Source: Serratia nevei
Lineage (GTDB): Bacteria; Pseudomonadota; Gammaproteobacteria; Enterobacterales; Enterobacteriaceae
Reading direction: 5' to 3'
DNA: 64,000 nt
NCBI RefSeq assembly: GCF_024160145.1
Contig: NZ_JAMYWQ010000019.1
Location: 1-64,000 of the forward strand
A program made the position numbers and the translations under genes. This document shows positions 16,451-24,197 of this stretch, one piece after another. The first letter of the stretch is position 1. Each line of letters opens with the position of its first letter. The notes under the pieces were generated by a model that saw only the letters and a list, made by a program, of their open reading frames with translations, was not told the origin of the DNA and made no database searches.

Positions 16451-18016
16451 ATGACAACCCAAGGCAAATTCAAGAAGCAGCTTACGCTCACCGATCTGAC
16501 GTTTATCGGTCTGGGCGCCATCTTCGGCTCCGGTTGGCTGTTCGCCGCCAGCCATGTCTCCTCCATTGCCGGCCCAGCCGGCATCTATTCCTGGCTGATC
16601 GGCGGCCTGGCGGTGCTGCTGCTCGGCATCGTCTACTGCGAGCTGGGCGCCGCCCTGCCGCGCGCCGGCGGCATCATTCGCTATCCGGTGTTCTCGCACG
16701 GCGAACTGATGGGCTATTTGCTGGGGTTTATCACGCTGATCGCCTTCTCCAGCCTGATCGCCATCGAGGTCGTCGCCGCGCGGCAATACGCCGCCGCCTG
16801 GTTTCCGTTCCTCAGCCAGCCCGGTTCCGGCGATCCGACCCCGCTCGGCTGGCTGGTGCAGCTGGCGCTGCTGTGCTTTTTCTTCGCGCTCAACTACTAC
16901 AGCGTCAAAACCTTCGCCAAATCCAATAACCTGATCAGCGTGCTGAAGTTTCTGGTGCCGCTGCTGGTGATCGTGGTGCTGTTCAGCTTTTTCAAGCCGG
17001 AAAACCTGCACAGCCAGGGCTTTGCCCCCTTCGGTTCCGCCGGGGTTGAAGCCGCCATTTCCGCCGGCGGCATCATCTTCGCCTACCTTGGCCTGACGCC
17101 GATCATTTCGGTCGCCAGCGAAGTGCAAAGGCCGCAGCGCACCATTCCCATTGCGCTGATCCTGTCGGTGGTGCTGTCCACCATCATCTATGTGCTGCTG
17201 CAGATAGCGTTTCTCGGCAGTATCCCCAGCGAGATGCTGAGCGGCGGCTGGGCCGGCATCAGCCACCAGTTCTCTTTGCCGTTCCGCGACATCGCCATCA
17301 CGCTGGGCATGGGGTGGCTGGCGTTTCTGGTGGTCAGCGACGCGATCGTTTCGCCAAGCGGCACCGGCAACATCTATATGAACGCCACGCCGCGTGTGAT
17401 CTACGGTTGGGCACGCGCCGGTACCTTCTTCAAACTGTTCACCCGAGTGGACGGCGAGTCCGGTATTCCACGCCCGGCGCTGTGGCTGACCTTCGCTCTC
17501 TCGGTATTCTGGACGCTGCCATTCCCGTCGTGGGAAAAGCTGATCGGCGTGGTGTCCGCCGCGCTGGTGCTGAGCTACGCCATCGCCCCGGTCACCGCCG
17601 CCGGGCTGCGGCGCAATGCGCCCGATATGCCGCGCCCGTTCCGGGTGCGCGGTTTCTGCGTGCTTGGCCCGCTGTCATTTATCATTTCAGCGCTGATCGT
17701 CTTTTGGTCGGGCTGGGACACCGTCTCCTGGCTGCTCGGTTTGCAGATCCTGATGTTCTTCATCTACATCCTGTTCAAGAATCAGGTGCCGACCCACGCC
17801 GTTAGCCTCCGGCAGCAAATTGGGTCCTCGCTGTGGCTGATCGTTTTCTATGCGCTGGTGATCGCGCTTTCCTACCTCAGCAGCTTCGGCGGCATCGGCG
17901 CCATTGCCCACCCGTGGGACACCCTCAGCATGGCGGTGATTGCGTTGGCGATTTACTACTGGGGCGCCTATACCTGTTTACCCCAGGCCAATTTTATCGG
18001 CGATGAAGAAGAATGA
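16451..18016 (+). CDS. APC-family amino acid permease, probably for hydroxyproline
   Basis: Integral membrane carrier, 521 residues and about 12-14 hydrophobic segments. The APC core motif is at the start (DLTFIGLGAIFGSGWLFAA) with the second part in GELMGYLLGFITLIAF. It resembles the aspartate/proton symporter YveA branch. The position between two hydroxyproline enzymes makes hydroxyproline the likely substrate, but selectivity cannot be read from sequence. AGGG precedes the ATG. Confidence 0.8.
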   Translation: MTTQGKFKKQLTLTDLTFIGLGAIFGSGWLFAASHVSSIAGPAGIYSWLIGGLAVLLLGIVYCELGAALPRAGGIIRYPVFSHGELMGYLLGFITLIAFSSLIAIEVVAARQYAAAWFPFLSQPGSGDPTPLGWLVQLALLCFFFALNYYSVKTFAKSNNLISVLKFLVPLLVIVVLFSFFKPENLHSQGFAPFGSAGVEAAISAGGIIFAYLGLTPIISVASEVQRPQRTIPIALILSVVLSTIIYVLLQIAFLGSIPSEMLSGGWAGISHQFSLPFRDIAITLGMGWLAFLVVSDAIVSPSGTGNIYMNATPRVIYGWARAGTFFKLFTRVDGESGIPRPALWLTFALSVFWTLPFPSWEKLIGVVSAALVLSYAIAPVTAAGLRRNAPDMPRPFRVRGFCVLGPLSFIISALIVFWSGWDTVSWLLGLQILMFFIYILFKNQVPTHAVSLRQQIGSSLWLIVFYALVIALSYLSSFGGIGAIAHPWDTLSMAVIALAIYYWGAYTCLPQANFIGDEEE

Positions 18017-18035
18017 ACCCAGGGAGGAGCTAGAG

Positions 18036-19049
18036 ATGACATCCATGCACGTTCTGTCGCTGGAACAGGTTTATCAACTGGCGTTGCGCACGCTGCGCAG
18101 CAACGGCTTCAATCAGGCACATGCTGAGGCGGTGGCGCAAAACGTCACCCAGGGCGAGCGCGACGGCTGCGCTTCGCACGGGCTGTACCGGCTGTTGGGC
18201 TGCGTGCGTTCGCTGCGGGCAGGCAAAGTCTCCGCCGATGCGAAACCCTGTCTGGTCGACCAGGCGCCGGCTATCTTGCGCGCCGACGCCGGCGGCGCGT
18301 TTTCCCTGCTGGCCTACCGCACCGCTCTGCCGGCCTTTATCAATAAGGTGCGCACCAACGGCATCGCCGCGCTGGCGATCAACCGCTGCGTGCATTTCTC
18401 CGCGCTGTGGGCCGACATCGAACCGCTGACCGAGCAGGGGTTGGTGGCCTTAGCCTGCACGCCCAGCCACGCCTGGGTGACGCCGGCCGGCGGTTCGCGC
18501 CCGCTGTTCGGCACCAACCCCATCGCCTTCGGCTGGCCGCGCCCGCAGCGGCCGCCGTTTTTGTTCGACATGGCCACCAGCGCGGCGGCGCGCGGCGAAA
18601 TCGAATTGCATCGCCGTGCGGGCACCCCGCTGCCTGAAGGCTGGGGCATTGATAAGGCAGGCAATCCGTCCACCGATGCCAGCAGCGTGCTGGAGGGCGC
18701 AATGCTGACCTTCGGCGGGCATAAGGGCTCGGCGCTGGCGGCGATGGTTGAATTGCTGGCCGGGCCGCTGATCGGCGATATGACCAGCAAGGAATCGCTG
18801 GCCTACGACGACGGCACCGGTTCGTCGCCTTACGGCGGTGAGTTGATCATCGCGCTGGATCCCGAGCGTTTTCTCGGTGCGGATAAGGCGAAATATTTCG
18901 CCAGCGCAGAGGCGATGTTTGCCGATATGCAGACGCAAGGCGCACGCATCCCAGGCGAACGCCGTTATCGGCAGCGGCGCCAGAGCGAGCAATGCGGCGT
19001 GGAAATCCCCAGAACGTTGTACGACGAAATCGTGGCGCTGTGCGAGTAG
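18036..19049 (+). CDS. Ldh-family delta1-pyrroline-2-carboxylate/piperideine-2-carboxylate reductase
   Basis: NAD(P)H-dependent oxidoreductase of the malate/L-lactate dehydrogenase type 2 (LDH2) family, 337 residues. Conserved segments: ERDGCASHGLYRL, NRCVHFSALW, TPAGGSRPLFGTNPIAF, and the late GGHKGSALAAMVELLAG. In hydroxyproline clusters this family reduces pyrroline-2-carboxylate, arising from cis-hydroxy isomers, to L-proline. The strong site GGGAGGAG at 18022-18029 supports the ATG at 18036; the upstream frame overlaps the permease. Last gene of the operon, followed by a strong hairpin. Confidence 0.85.
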   Translation: MTSMHVLSLEQVYQLALRTLRSNGFNQAHAEAVAQNVTQGERDGCASHGLYRLLGCVRSLRAGKVSADAKPCLVDQAPAILRADAGGAFSLLAYRTALPAFINKVRTNGIAALAINRCVHFSALWADIEPLTEQGLVALACTPSHAWVTPAGGSRPLFGTNPIAFGWPRPQRPPFLFDMATSAAARGEIELHRRAGTPLPEGWGIDKAGNPSTDASSVLEGAMLTFGGHKGSALAAMVELLAGPLIGDMTSKESLAYDDGTGSSPYGGELIIALDPERFLGADKAKYFASAEAMFADMQTQGARIPGERRYRQRRQSEQCGVEIPRTLYDEIVALCE

Positions 19050-19063
19050 CGCCGAATGGATGC

Positions 19064-19089
19064 CCCCGCGCCGGCAACCCGGTGCGGGG
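19064..19089 (+). terminator. Strong hairpin after the hydroxyproline operon
   Basis: The 11-bp stem CCCCGCGCCGG / CCGGTGCGGGG (one G-U) with loop CAAC lies 14 bp after the stop. No T-run follows, so it may act as an mRNA end stabiliser together with Rho rather than as a standard terminator. Confidence 0.5.
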
Positions 19090-19095
19090 AGAAGC

Positions 19096-19350
19096 TTATC
19101 CTGCCTGAGCCAGATCGCTGTGCAGACGTTTGCGCCACTCCGGTTTGGTGCCCCGGAGGTGGCAATGTTTTGCTTCTTTACCCGGCGGCACCTGATGCCA
19201 CATGACCTCTTGCCACCGGCTCGGTTCCTTTCCTCGCAACGTTGAGCGGGTCTGTTTAATCGTCGGTTGCAAGATGTCCGCCTCCTCCGCGGTAATGTCA
19301 GGCGGCTGTCTGGTGGCGTCCAGCGCGCGTATTCCCAGCGGCCCCTTCAC
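19096..19350 (-). CDS. Small hypothetical protein, coupled to the upstream small gene
   Basis: An 84-residue frame with a GTG start that overlaps the stop of the upstream gene (GTGA), which suggests translational coupling. The protein is polar and basic, with no membrane segment. It contains GKEPSRWQEVMW, which repeats the GSEPSRWQ motif of its neighbour; the underlying DNA is also alike (about 17 of 18 bases around the motif). I do not recognise the family. It could also be part of a duplicated and eroded gene. Confidence 0.4.
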   Translation of the reverse strand: MKGPLGIRALDATRQPPDITAEEADILQPTIKQTRSTLRGKEPSRWQEVMWHQVPPGKEAKHCHLRGTKPEWRKRLHSDLAQAG

Positions 19351-19592
19351 CTGAACAACACGTTGACCTGCTGCAGCGTCGCTTGCTGATTAGCGCTCAT
19401 ACCCTTAACGGACCAACCGTCGAGGTTTTCACCAGGATCGTCCCCCCTGCTCGCGATACTCGTTACCTGGCCCCCGACGATATTCCATCCTTGCCAGATC
19501 AGCGTGATAAGCGGCTTGGTTGACGCATATTGCCAACGGCTCGGTTCACTGCCCCTGTCGCCTCTGATGCTCCCATCGACTTCTAATGGCAT
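19347..19592 (-). CDS. Small hypothetical protein
   Basis: An 81-residue frame beginning MPLEVDGSIRGDRGSEPSRW, preceded by GAGGGG 6 bp from the ATG at 19592. A longer frame to 19655 lacks such a site. The rest (LITLIWQGWNIVGGQVTSIA, then DDPGENLDGWSVKGM) looks like a compact beta-rich domain with no signal peptide. The function and family are unknown to me. The following gene overlaps by 4 bp and shares the EPSRWQ motif. Confidence 0.45.
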   Translation of the reverse strand: MPLEVDGSIRGDRGSEPSRWQYASTKPLITLIWQGWNIVGGQVTSIASRGDDPGENLDGWSVKGMSANQQATLQQVNVLFR

Positions 19593-19770
19593 AGCTGCCC
19601 CTCTTCTGGCTGAGATGAAGAATATGCGCAAGGCCGGTGGCCCGGGTTGGCACATAAACGTCAGAAAAATGGTAGTAGCTCAGGCCGAGATGGCAATAAA
19701 ACGCCAGGCACGCTCTGCTGCCGGCCGGCAACCGCAGAACGTGCCCGAGAACGGTGGGGCATAAGACGGA

Positions 19771-20199
19771 TTATCTGACTACCATCACCGAAATATTGGC
19801 ATGGCGAACAATGGCGGCGGCGTTAGACCCCAGCAGATAGGTTTTCACGCTCGGGCGACGCGACCCGATGATGATCAGATCGGCGTCGATCTCTTCCGCC
19901 AGTTCCAGCGCCTGATCGCGCGCAGAGCCGAAGCTGACGGTGTAATTGAGGCGATCCAACGGCAGATCGATTTCCGACATGATTTTCTTCAGCTTCTCCA
20001 CCGCCTTTACTTCCGCCTGATTCTCAAACTCCTTGAGACCGAACGAATAGGCAGTAACAAAAGCCGAGGCATCCGGCAGCGCATGGAAGAAATGCACTTT
20101 AGCGCCGGACATCTTCGCCAAATATTCCACATGCTTCAGCGCATGCTCGGTCAACAGATCTTCTTCAATATCGATCGGCACTAAAATAGTCTTGTACAT
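19771..20199 (-). CDS. Universal stress protein, UspF/UspG type
   Basis: Cytoplasmic Usp-fold protein of 142 residues. It starts YKTILVPIDIEED and ends with the ATP-binding loop IIIGSRRPSVKTYLLGSNAAA followed by the final beta strand ISVMVVR. The G-2x-G-9x-G(S/N)-like pattern is present, so it probably binds nucleotide. Members of this branch affect stress survival, adhesion and motility in E. coli. AAGGA lies 6 bp before the ATG. Monocistronic on the minus strand. Confidence 0.88.
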   Translation of the reverse strand: MYKTILVPIDIEEDLLTEHALKHVEYLAKMSGAKVHFFHALPDASAFVTAYSFGLKEFENQAEVKAVEKLKKIMSEIDLPLDRLNYTVSFGSARDQALELAEEIDADLIIIGSRRPSVKTYLLGSNAAAIVRHANISVMVVR

Positions 20200-20378
20200 A
20201 TCACATCCTTTCTATGTAAACCGGGTGCCAACAGAATACTGCCGCGCACAGGCGTGGTGAATCGCTTTATCACGCTTTTGTGATCGGGGGTAAATACTGA
20301 TAAGGACAATGTTTAATTTAACAAAATATAAACATCGCGCCGCTAACGGATAGGCGCTTAATTATTTATCTCTCGAGA

Positions 20379-21095
20379 TTAAATCAGCTGTAAATAAACC
20401 GCTTTGGCGGTGGCGGCAGTCTTATTGGCGACAGAAAGTTTTTTAATCGAGTTGCCGATATGGAAATTGACCGTGCGTTCGCTGACCCCCATCAACAGCG
20501 CGATCTCTTCCGCCGTTTTCCCTTCGCTGCACCAGCGCAAGATGTCTTTTTCGCGCAGCGTCAGCACATCTTTTATCACGTCGTCGTTCACCGATATCAA
20601 GGCTTCGCGCAGCGTTTTATGGGCGGTTTGCGCCAGCCAAAGGAAAAAGGTTTCATTTGCCGCACGCGCTTGCGGCGTTTGCTCCGGTAGCGCCCTGCCG
20701 GCAAACGTCAGGATCCCCAGCCGGCCATAACAATCCTTGACCGACTGCGACCAACCGGCACACAGGCCGAACTGCGCCATACGCCGCCAAAGCGTCGGCC
20801 GGTCGTGATAAAAGCTTTCGTCCCACTGAAACTGCAGCGTGGAATGGTGGGCGCGCTCAATAACCGGATCCTGCAAATACGCTCGCTGCCGCCGATAATC
20901 CTCGAGATAGCTCCCTGATAAATTCCCTTCAATCAGCATTTTGGGGCGGCTGGCCGGATAACAGGAAAACACGATGTAGGAGAAATAATCAAACCCTAAC
21001 GCCTCAGCGCAGGGCCCCAGCTGCGTCAAAAAGCGTTCGCGATCGGCCAGGCTGCCAATCACCTCCGCCATGAGCCGTTGAGTGCGGGTATCCAT
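20379..21095 (-). CDS. LuxR-family quorum-sensing regulator (solo)
   Basis: A 238-residue transcription factor with an N-terminal autoinducer-binding domain (about 1-165) and a C-terminal LuxR HTH (LTLREKDILRWCSEGKTAEEIA, then VSERTVNFHIGNSIKKL). Of the usual ligand-pocket residues, the DP pair is present (AYLQDPVIERA), the Tyr of the DYRRQ segment and the Trp of QFQWDE are present, but the first Trp appears as Tyr (GSYLEDY). No LuxI-type synthase is in the window, so it is a solo. It is divergent from the dehydrogenase-thiolase-oxoamine synthase operon, which is its most likely target. The ribosome-binding site (GGAG, 10 bp from the ATG) is modest. Confidence 0.88.
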   Translation of the reverse strand: MDTRTQRLMAEVIGSLADRERFLTQLGPCAEALGFDYFSYIVFSCYPASRPKMLIEGNLSGSYLEDYRRQRAYLQDPVIERAHHSTLQFQWDESFYHDRPTLWRRMAQFGLCAGWSQSVKDCYGRLGILTFAGRALPEQTPQARAANETFFLWLAQTAHKTLREALISVNDDVIKDVLTLREKDILRWCSEGKTAEEIALLMGVSERTVNFHIGNSIKKLSVANKTAATAKAVYLQLI

Positions 21096-21431
21096 AACGC
21101 AGGTTCTCCAGATAGCGATGCCGATTTATCGATAGGTCAGACTCACTATAGAATATCGCCACCCAGCGCCAGTAGCCGTTTCATATAATAAAAAATACCA
21201 ACGCTATAACGAAAAAAGCTATCCCCCCTTAAAATAAGCCTTTTTATTGCGCCGCGCTGGGCAACTACGCGAATAGCATAATCTCCTCGGTGCGTAAACC
21301 TGTCATTTCTACCGTTAGACAGCCAGGACACCGCCCATTACTTTCCAGACAGGCACCCAGTGCCGCCGTAAATCCAAAGAGATAATAAGCATTTGCGAAT
21401 TTCGCATGGCATACAGTGACGGGGATTTTCT
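21096..21431. other. 336-bp divergent promoter region between LuxR solo and the oxoamine synthase operon
   Basis: No gene. Contains a perfect 13-bp palindrome (21394-21406) near the operon start. There is a loose CTGTC-N13-GACAG pair around 21300-21326, but no standard 20-bp lux box. Confidence 0.5.
21394..21406. promoter_or_regulatory. Perfect palindrome TGCGAATTTCGCA ahead of the operon
   Basis: TGCGAA-T-TTCGCA ends 25 bp before the first start codon. It is well placed for a repressor or a proximal activator such as the divergent LuxR protein; binding is inference. Confidence 0.4.
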
Positions 21432-22961
21432 ATGGCAGAAAGTAATGCAGCAATTCAATCGGCTGCGATTATCGGCGCGGGGACGATGGGCAGAGGCATC
21501 GCTTATCTTTTCGCGCAAAAAGGCATTCGCACGGTGCTTTATAATCGCAACGGCAATACCCTCAATCAGGCTCGCGACTATATCGAGCAAGACCTGAACA
21601 AGAAAGTCGAACAGGGCAAGATCGCGCTGCAGGATAAAGGCGCGGTGCTGGCCAATCTGGTGTTCACCTCGGAGTTTGAGGCCATCGCCGACAGCGAGCT
21701 GGTGATAGAAACCATCGCCGAGCAAGAGCAAACCAAACTTGAGGTGCTGGCGGCCATCGCCGCGGCAGTCAAGCCCGACACGCTGATCGCCACCAATACC
21801 TCCTCACTGTCGCTGAATAAGCTGGCAACCGCGGTGACGCACGGCGAGCGGTTTATCGGTTTGCATTTTTTCAACCCTGCGCCGCTGATGAAACTGATTG
21901 AAATCATCCCGGCCTACTTTACCGCACGCGCCACCACCGAACGTTGCCGTCACCTGGTAGCCGCGTTGGGGAAACGCGATGTCGTCTGCCAGGCTACGCC
22001 GGGGTTTATCGTCAACCGTATGGCGCGCCCTTACTACCTGGAAGGGTTCCGCCTGTTGGAGGAACACGTGGCGCGCGCGCCGCAGATCGACCGCGCCCTC
22101 AAGGCCGGCGGACACTTTCGCATGGGGCCGCTCGAACTGACCGATTTTATCGGCCAGGACATCAACTACCAGGTCAGCCGGCAAATCTGGCAGGACATGC
22201 AATACGACGCGCGCTATACCCCCGGCCATCTGCAGCGTTCGCTGGTTGATGCCGGTCTGTTGGGGAAAAAGAACGGCCGCTCCTATTTCCCTGCCGAAGA
22301 AAACGCCCCACCGGTGACGGCCGCCATCGATGCACACGTCGAGACGCTGCACGTTTACGGTGAGCACCCTTTTTTCACCCTGTTACAACAGCGGGCCGCA
22401 CTTCAGTGGCCACAGCTGCGCGTGGAACAACGGCCGGCATTACCGGGCCTGGGGCCGGCCGTTCAGGTCAATCAGGCTTTCACCGTCAGCATCACCGATG
22501 GCCGCACGGCAAACCAGCTGGCCGAGCAGACGGCGGCGGACGCCTTTGTGGTCGATGTCGCCCTGAACTACGCCGACACGGCGTATCTGGTGGCAGCGCA
22601 CAGCCGCCACGCCTCTGCGGCCAATAAGGCGCTGTTTTTACGCCTGCTGCACACGGCAATCCCGCAGGTTGAATTTATCAAGGACTCCCCGGCGCTGATC
22701 GTCGCCCGCGTCCTCAGCAGCCTGATCAACGAGTCGGTGATCATGGTGGAAAGCGGCGTCTGCAGCCGGGAAGACATCGATGTCGCCGCCGTCGCCGGCG
22801 TTAACTACGCCGACGGCATTTTCGACTGGCTCCGCAGACTGGGGGAGAAAAATGTCAGGACGACGCTGAGCAATCTGGCGCAGCTGCTGCACGCGGCACG
22901 CTATGCGCCGCATTACACCCTTCTGCACGCCGCCCAACCGGCGCTGACGACCACGCCTTAA
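21432..22961 (+). CDS. 3-hydroxyacyl-CoA dehydrogenase, PaaH-like
   Basis: A 509-residue enzyme with an N-terminal Rossmann domain (IIGAGTMGRGIAYLFA, residues 13-28), a first 3HCDH domain with catalytic His in GLHFFNPAP and the QATPGFIVNRM motif, and a second copy near the end (VARVLSSLINESVIMVESG). This two-domain layout is that of PaaH, which oxidises 3-hydroxyadipyl-CoA. After strand 2 it reads LYNRNG: Asn38-Arg39 replace the Asp that normally holds the NAD ribose (LYDI), hinting at NADP(H). First gene of the operon; the next begins 10 bp later. Confidence 0.85.
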   Translation: MAESNAAIQSAAIIGAGTMGRGIAYLFAQKGIRTVLYNRNGNTLNQARDYIEQDLNKKVEQGKIALQDKGAVLANLVFTSEFEAIADSELVIETIAEQEQTKLEVLAAIAAAVKPDTLIATNTSSLSLNKLATAVTHGERFIGLHFFNPAPLMKLIEIIPAYFTARATTERCRHLVAALGKRDVVCQATPGFIVNRMARPYYLEGFRLLEEHVARAPQIDRALKAGGHFRMGPLELTDFIGQDINYQVSRQIWQDMQYDARYTPGHLQRSLVDAGLLGKKNGRSYFPAEENAPPVTAAIDAHVETLHVYGEHPFFTLLQQRAALQWPQLRVEQRPALPGLGPAVQVNQAFTVSITDGRTANQLAEQTAADAFVVDVALNYADTAYLVAAHSRHASAANKALFLRLLHTAIPQVEFIKDSPALIVARVLSSLINESVIMVESGVCSREDIDVAAVAGVNYADGIFDWLRRLGEKNVRTTLSNLAQLLHAARYAPHYTLLHAAQPALTTTP

Positions 22962-22970
22962 GGATCGCCG

Positions 22971-24182
22971 ATGAGCATTCAAGATGACAGTGTTTATCTG
23001 ATCGACGGCACGCGCACGGCGATCGGCGCCTATGGCGGCAGCCTGGCGCATACCCGCCCCGACGACCTGGCGGCGACGATCATTCGCTGCTTGCTGCAAC
23101 GCCATCCGGCGGCGGAAACGAGCCTGGACGAAGTGGTCTTGGGCTGCGCCAACCAGGCCGGTGAGGACAACCGCAACGTCGCCCGCATGGCGGCGCTGCT
23201 TGCCGGGCTGGATCCGTCGGTACCGGCCATCACCCTCAACCGCCTTTGCGCATCCGGGTTGGATGCGGTGATCTACGCCGCGGCGAAAATCCGCAGCGGC
23301 CTCAGCGAGCTGGTTTTGGCCGGCGGCGTGGAAAGCATGAGCCGCGCGCCCTATGTGCTGAGCAAAGGCGAAACGCCGTTCGACAAAGGGGTGAAACTGT
23401 ACGACACCACGCTGGGATGGCGCTTTGTTAACCCGCGGCTGGCTGAGCGCTACGGCAGCGATCCGCTCGGCATCACGGCGGAAAACGTAGCCCAACGGCA
23501 GCACATCTCGCGCGAGGAGCAGGATCTGTTCGCGCTGGCCTCGCAGCAAAAGGCCCGCCGGGCGATCGACAGCGGCCGGCTGGCGCGGGAAATAACGCCC
23601 GTAGACGTGCCGGCGGATCGTAAAACCACCCGCACATTCGCACAGGACGAGTTTCCCCGGCTCAGCACGCTGCAACAGTTGCAGGCGCTGAAACCGGCGT
23701 TCTCCGCCGGCGGTTCGGTCACTGCGGGCAACGCTTCCGGCATCAACGACGGTGCCGCCGTGCTGCTGCTGGCCTCCGGGCGCTACGTGAAGCGTCAGGG
23801 GTGGCAACCGCTGGCGGAGATCGGCGACAGCACGGCTGCCGGGGTTGAACCGGCACTGATGGGGCTGGGGCCGATCGCCTCCACCGAGCGCTTGCTGCAA
23901 CGCGGCGGATTTACCTTGAACGACTTCGACATCATCGAGATTAACGAAGCGTTCGCCGCACAGGTTCTGGCGGCGCTGAAACACTGGCGTATCGACGCCA
24001 ACGACGCGCGGGTCAACCCGAACGGCGGCGCCATTGCGCTCGGCCATCCGCTGGGGATGTCCGGTGCGCGCCTGGTGCTGTCGGCGGCGCTGGAATTACG
24101 CGACCGGCAGGCAGGCAACGCATTGGTGACGATGTGCGTCGGCGTCGGCCAGGGTCTGTCATTAAACCTTAAAGCCGTTTAA
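22971..24182 (+). CDS. Acyl-CoA thiolase, beta-ketoadipyl-CoA thiolase (PcaF/PaaJ) type
   Basis: A 403-residue thiolase. The catalytic residues are present: Cys93 in LNRLCASGLDAV, His in NGGAIALGHPLGMSGAR and Cys in MCVGVGQG. The stretch GCANQAGEDNRNVARMA is a hallmark of the beta-ketoadipyl-CoA thiolase branch, which splits 3-oxoadipyl-CoA into succinyl-CoA and acetyl-CoA. It could therefore feed succinyl-CoA to the oxoamine synthase encoded next, or serve the catechol pathway encoded 30 kb away. Starts 10 bp after the dehydrogenase gene. Confidence 0.88.
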   Translation: MSIQDDSVYLIDGTRTAIGAYGGSLAHTRPDDLAATIIRCLLQRHPAAETSLDEVVLGCANQAGEDNRNVARMAALLAGLDPSVPAITLNRLCASGLDAVIYAAAKIRSGLSELVLAGGVESMSRAPYVLSKGETPFDKGVKLYDTTLGWRFVNPRLAERYGSDPLGITAENVAQRQHISREEQDLFALASQQKARRAIDSGRLAREITPVDVPADRKTTRTFAQDEFPRLSTLQQLQALKPAFSAGGSVTAGNASGINDGAAVLLLASGRYVKRQGWQPLAEIGDSTAAGVEPALMGLGPIASTERLLQRGGFTLNDFDIIEINEAFAAQVLAALKHWRIDANDARVNPNGGAIALGHPLGMSGARLVLSAALELRDRQAGNALVTMCVGVGQGLSLNLKAV

Positions 24183-24197
24183 CACAAGGAATATGCT

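Noticed and set aside
21300-21326. lux box upstream of the oxoamine synthase operon
   Set aside because: CTGTC-N13-GACAG has the wrong spacing and lacks the flanking bases of known 20-bp lux boxes.
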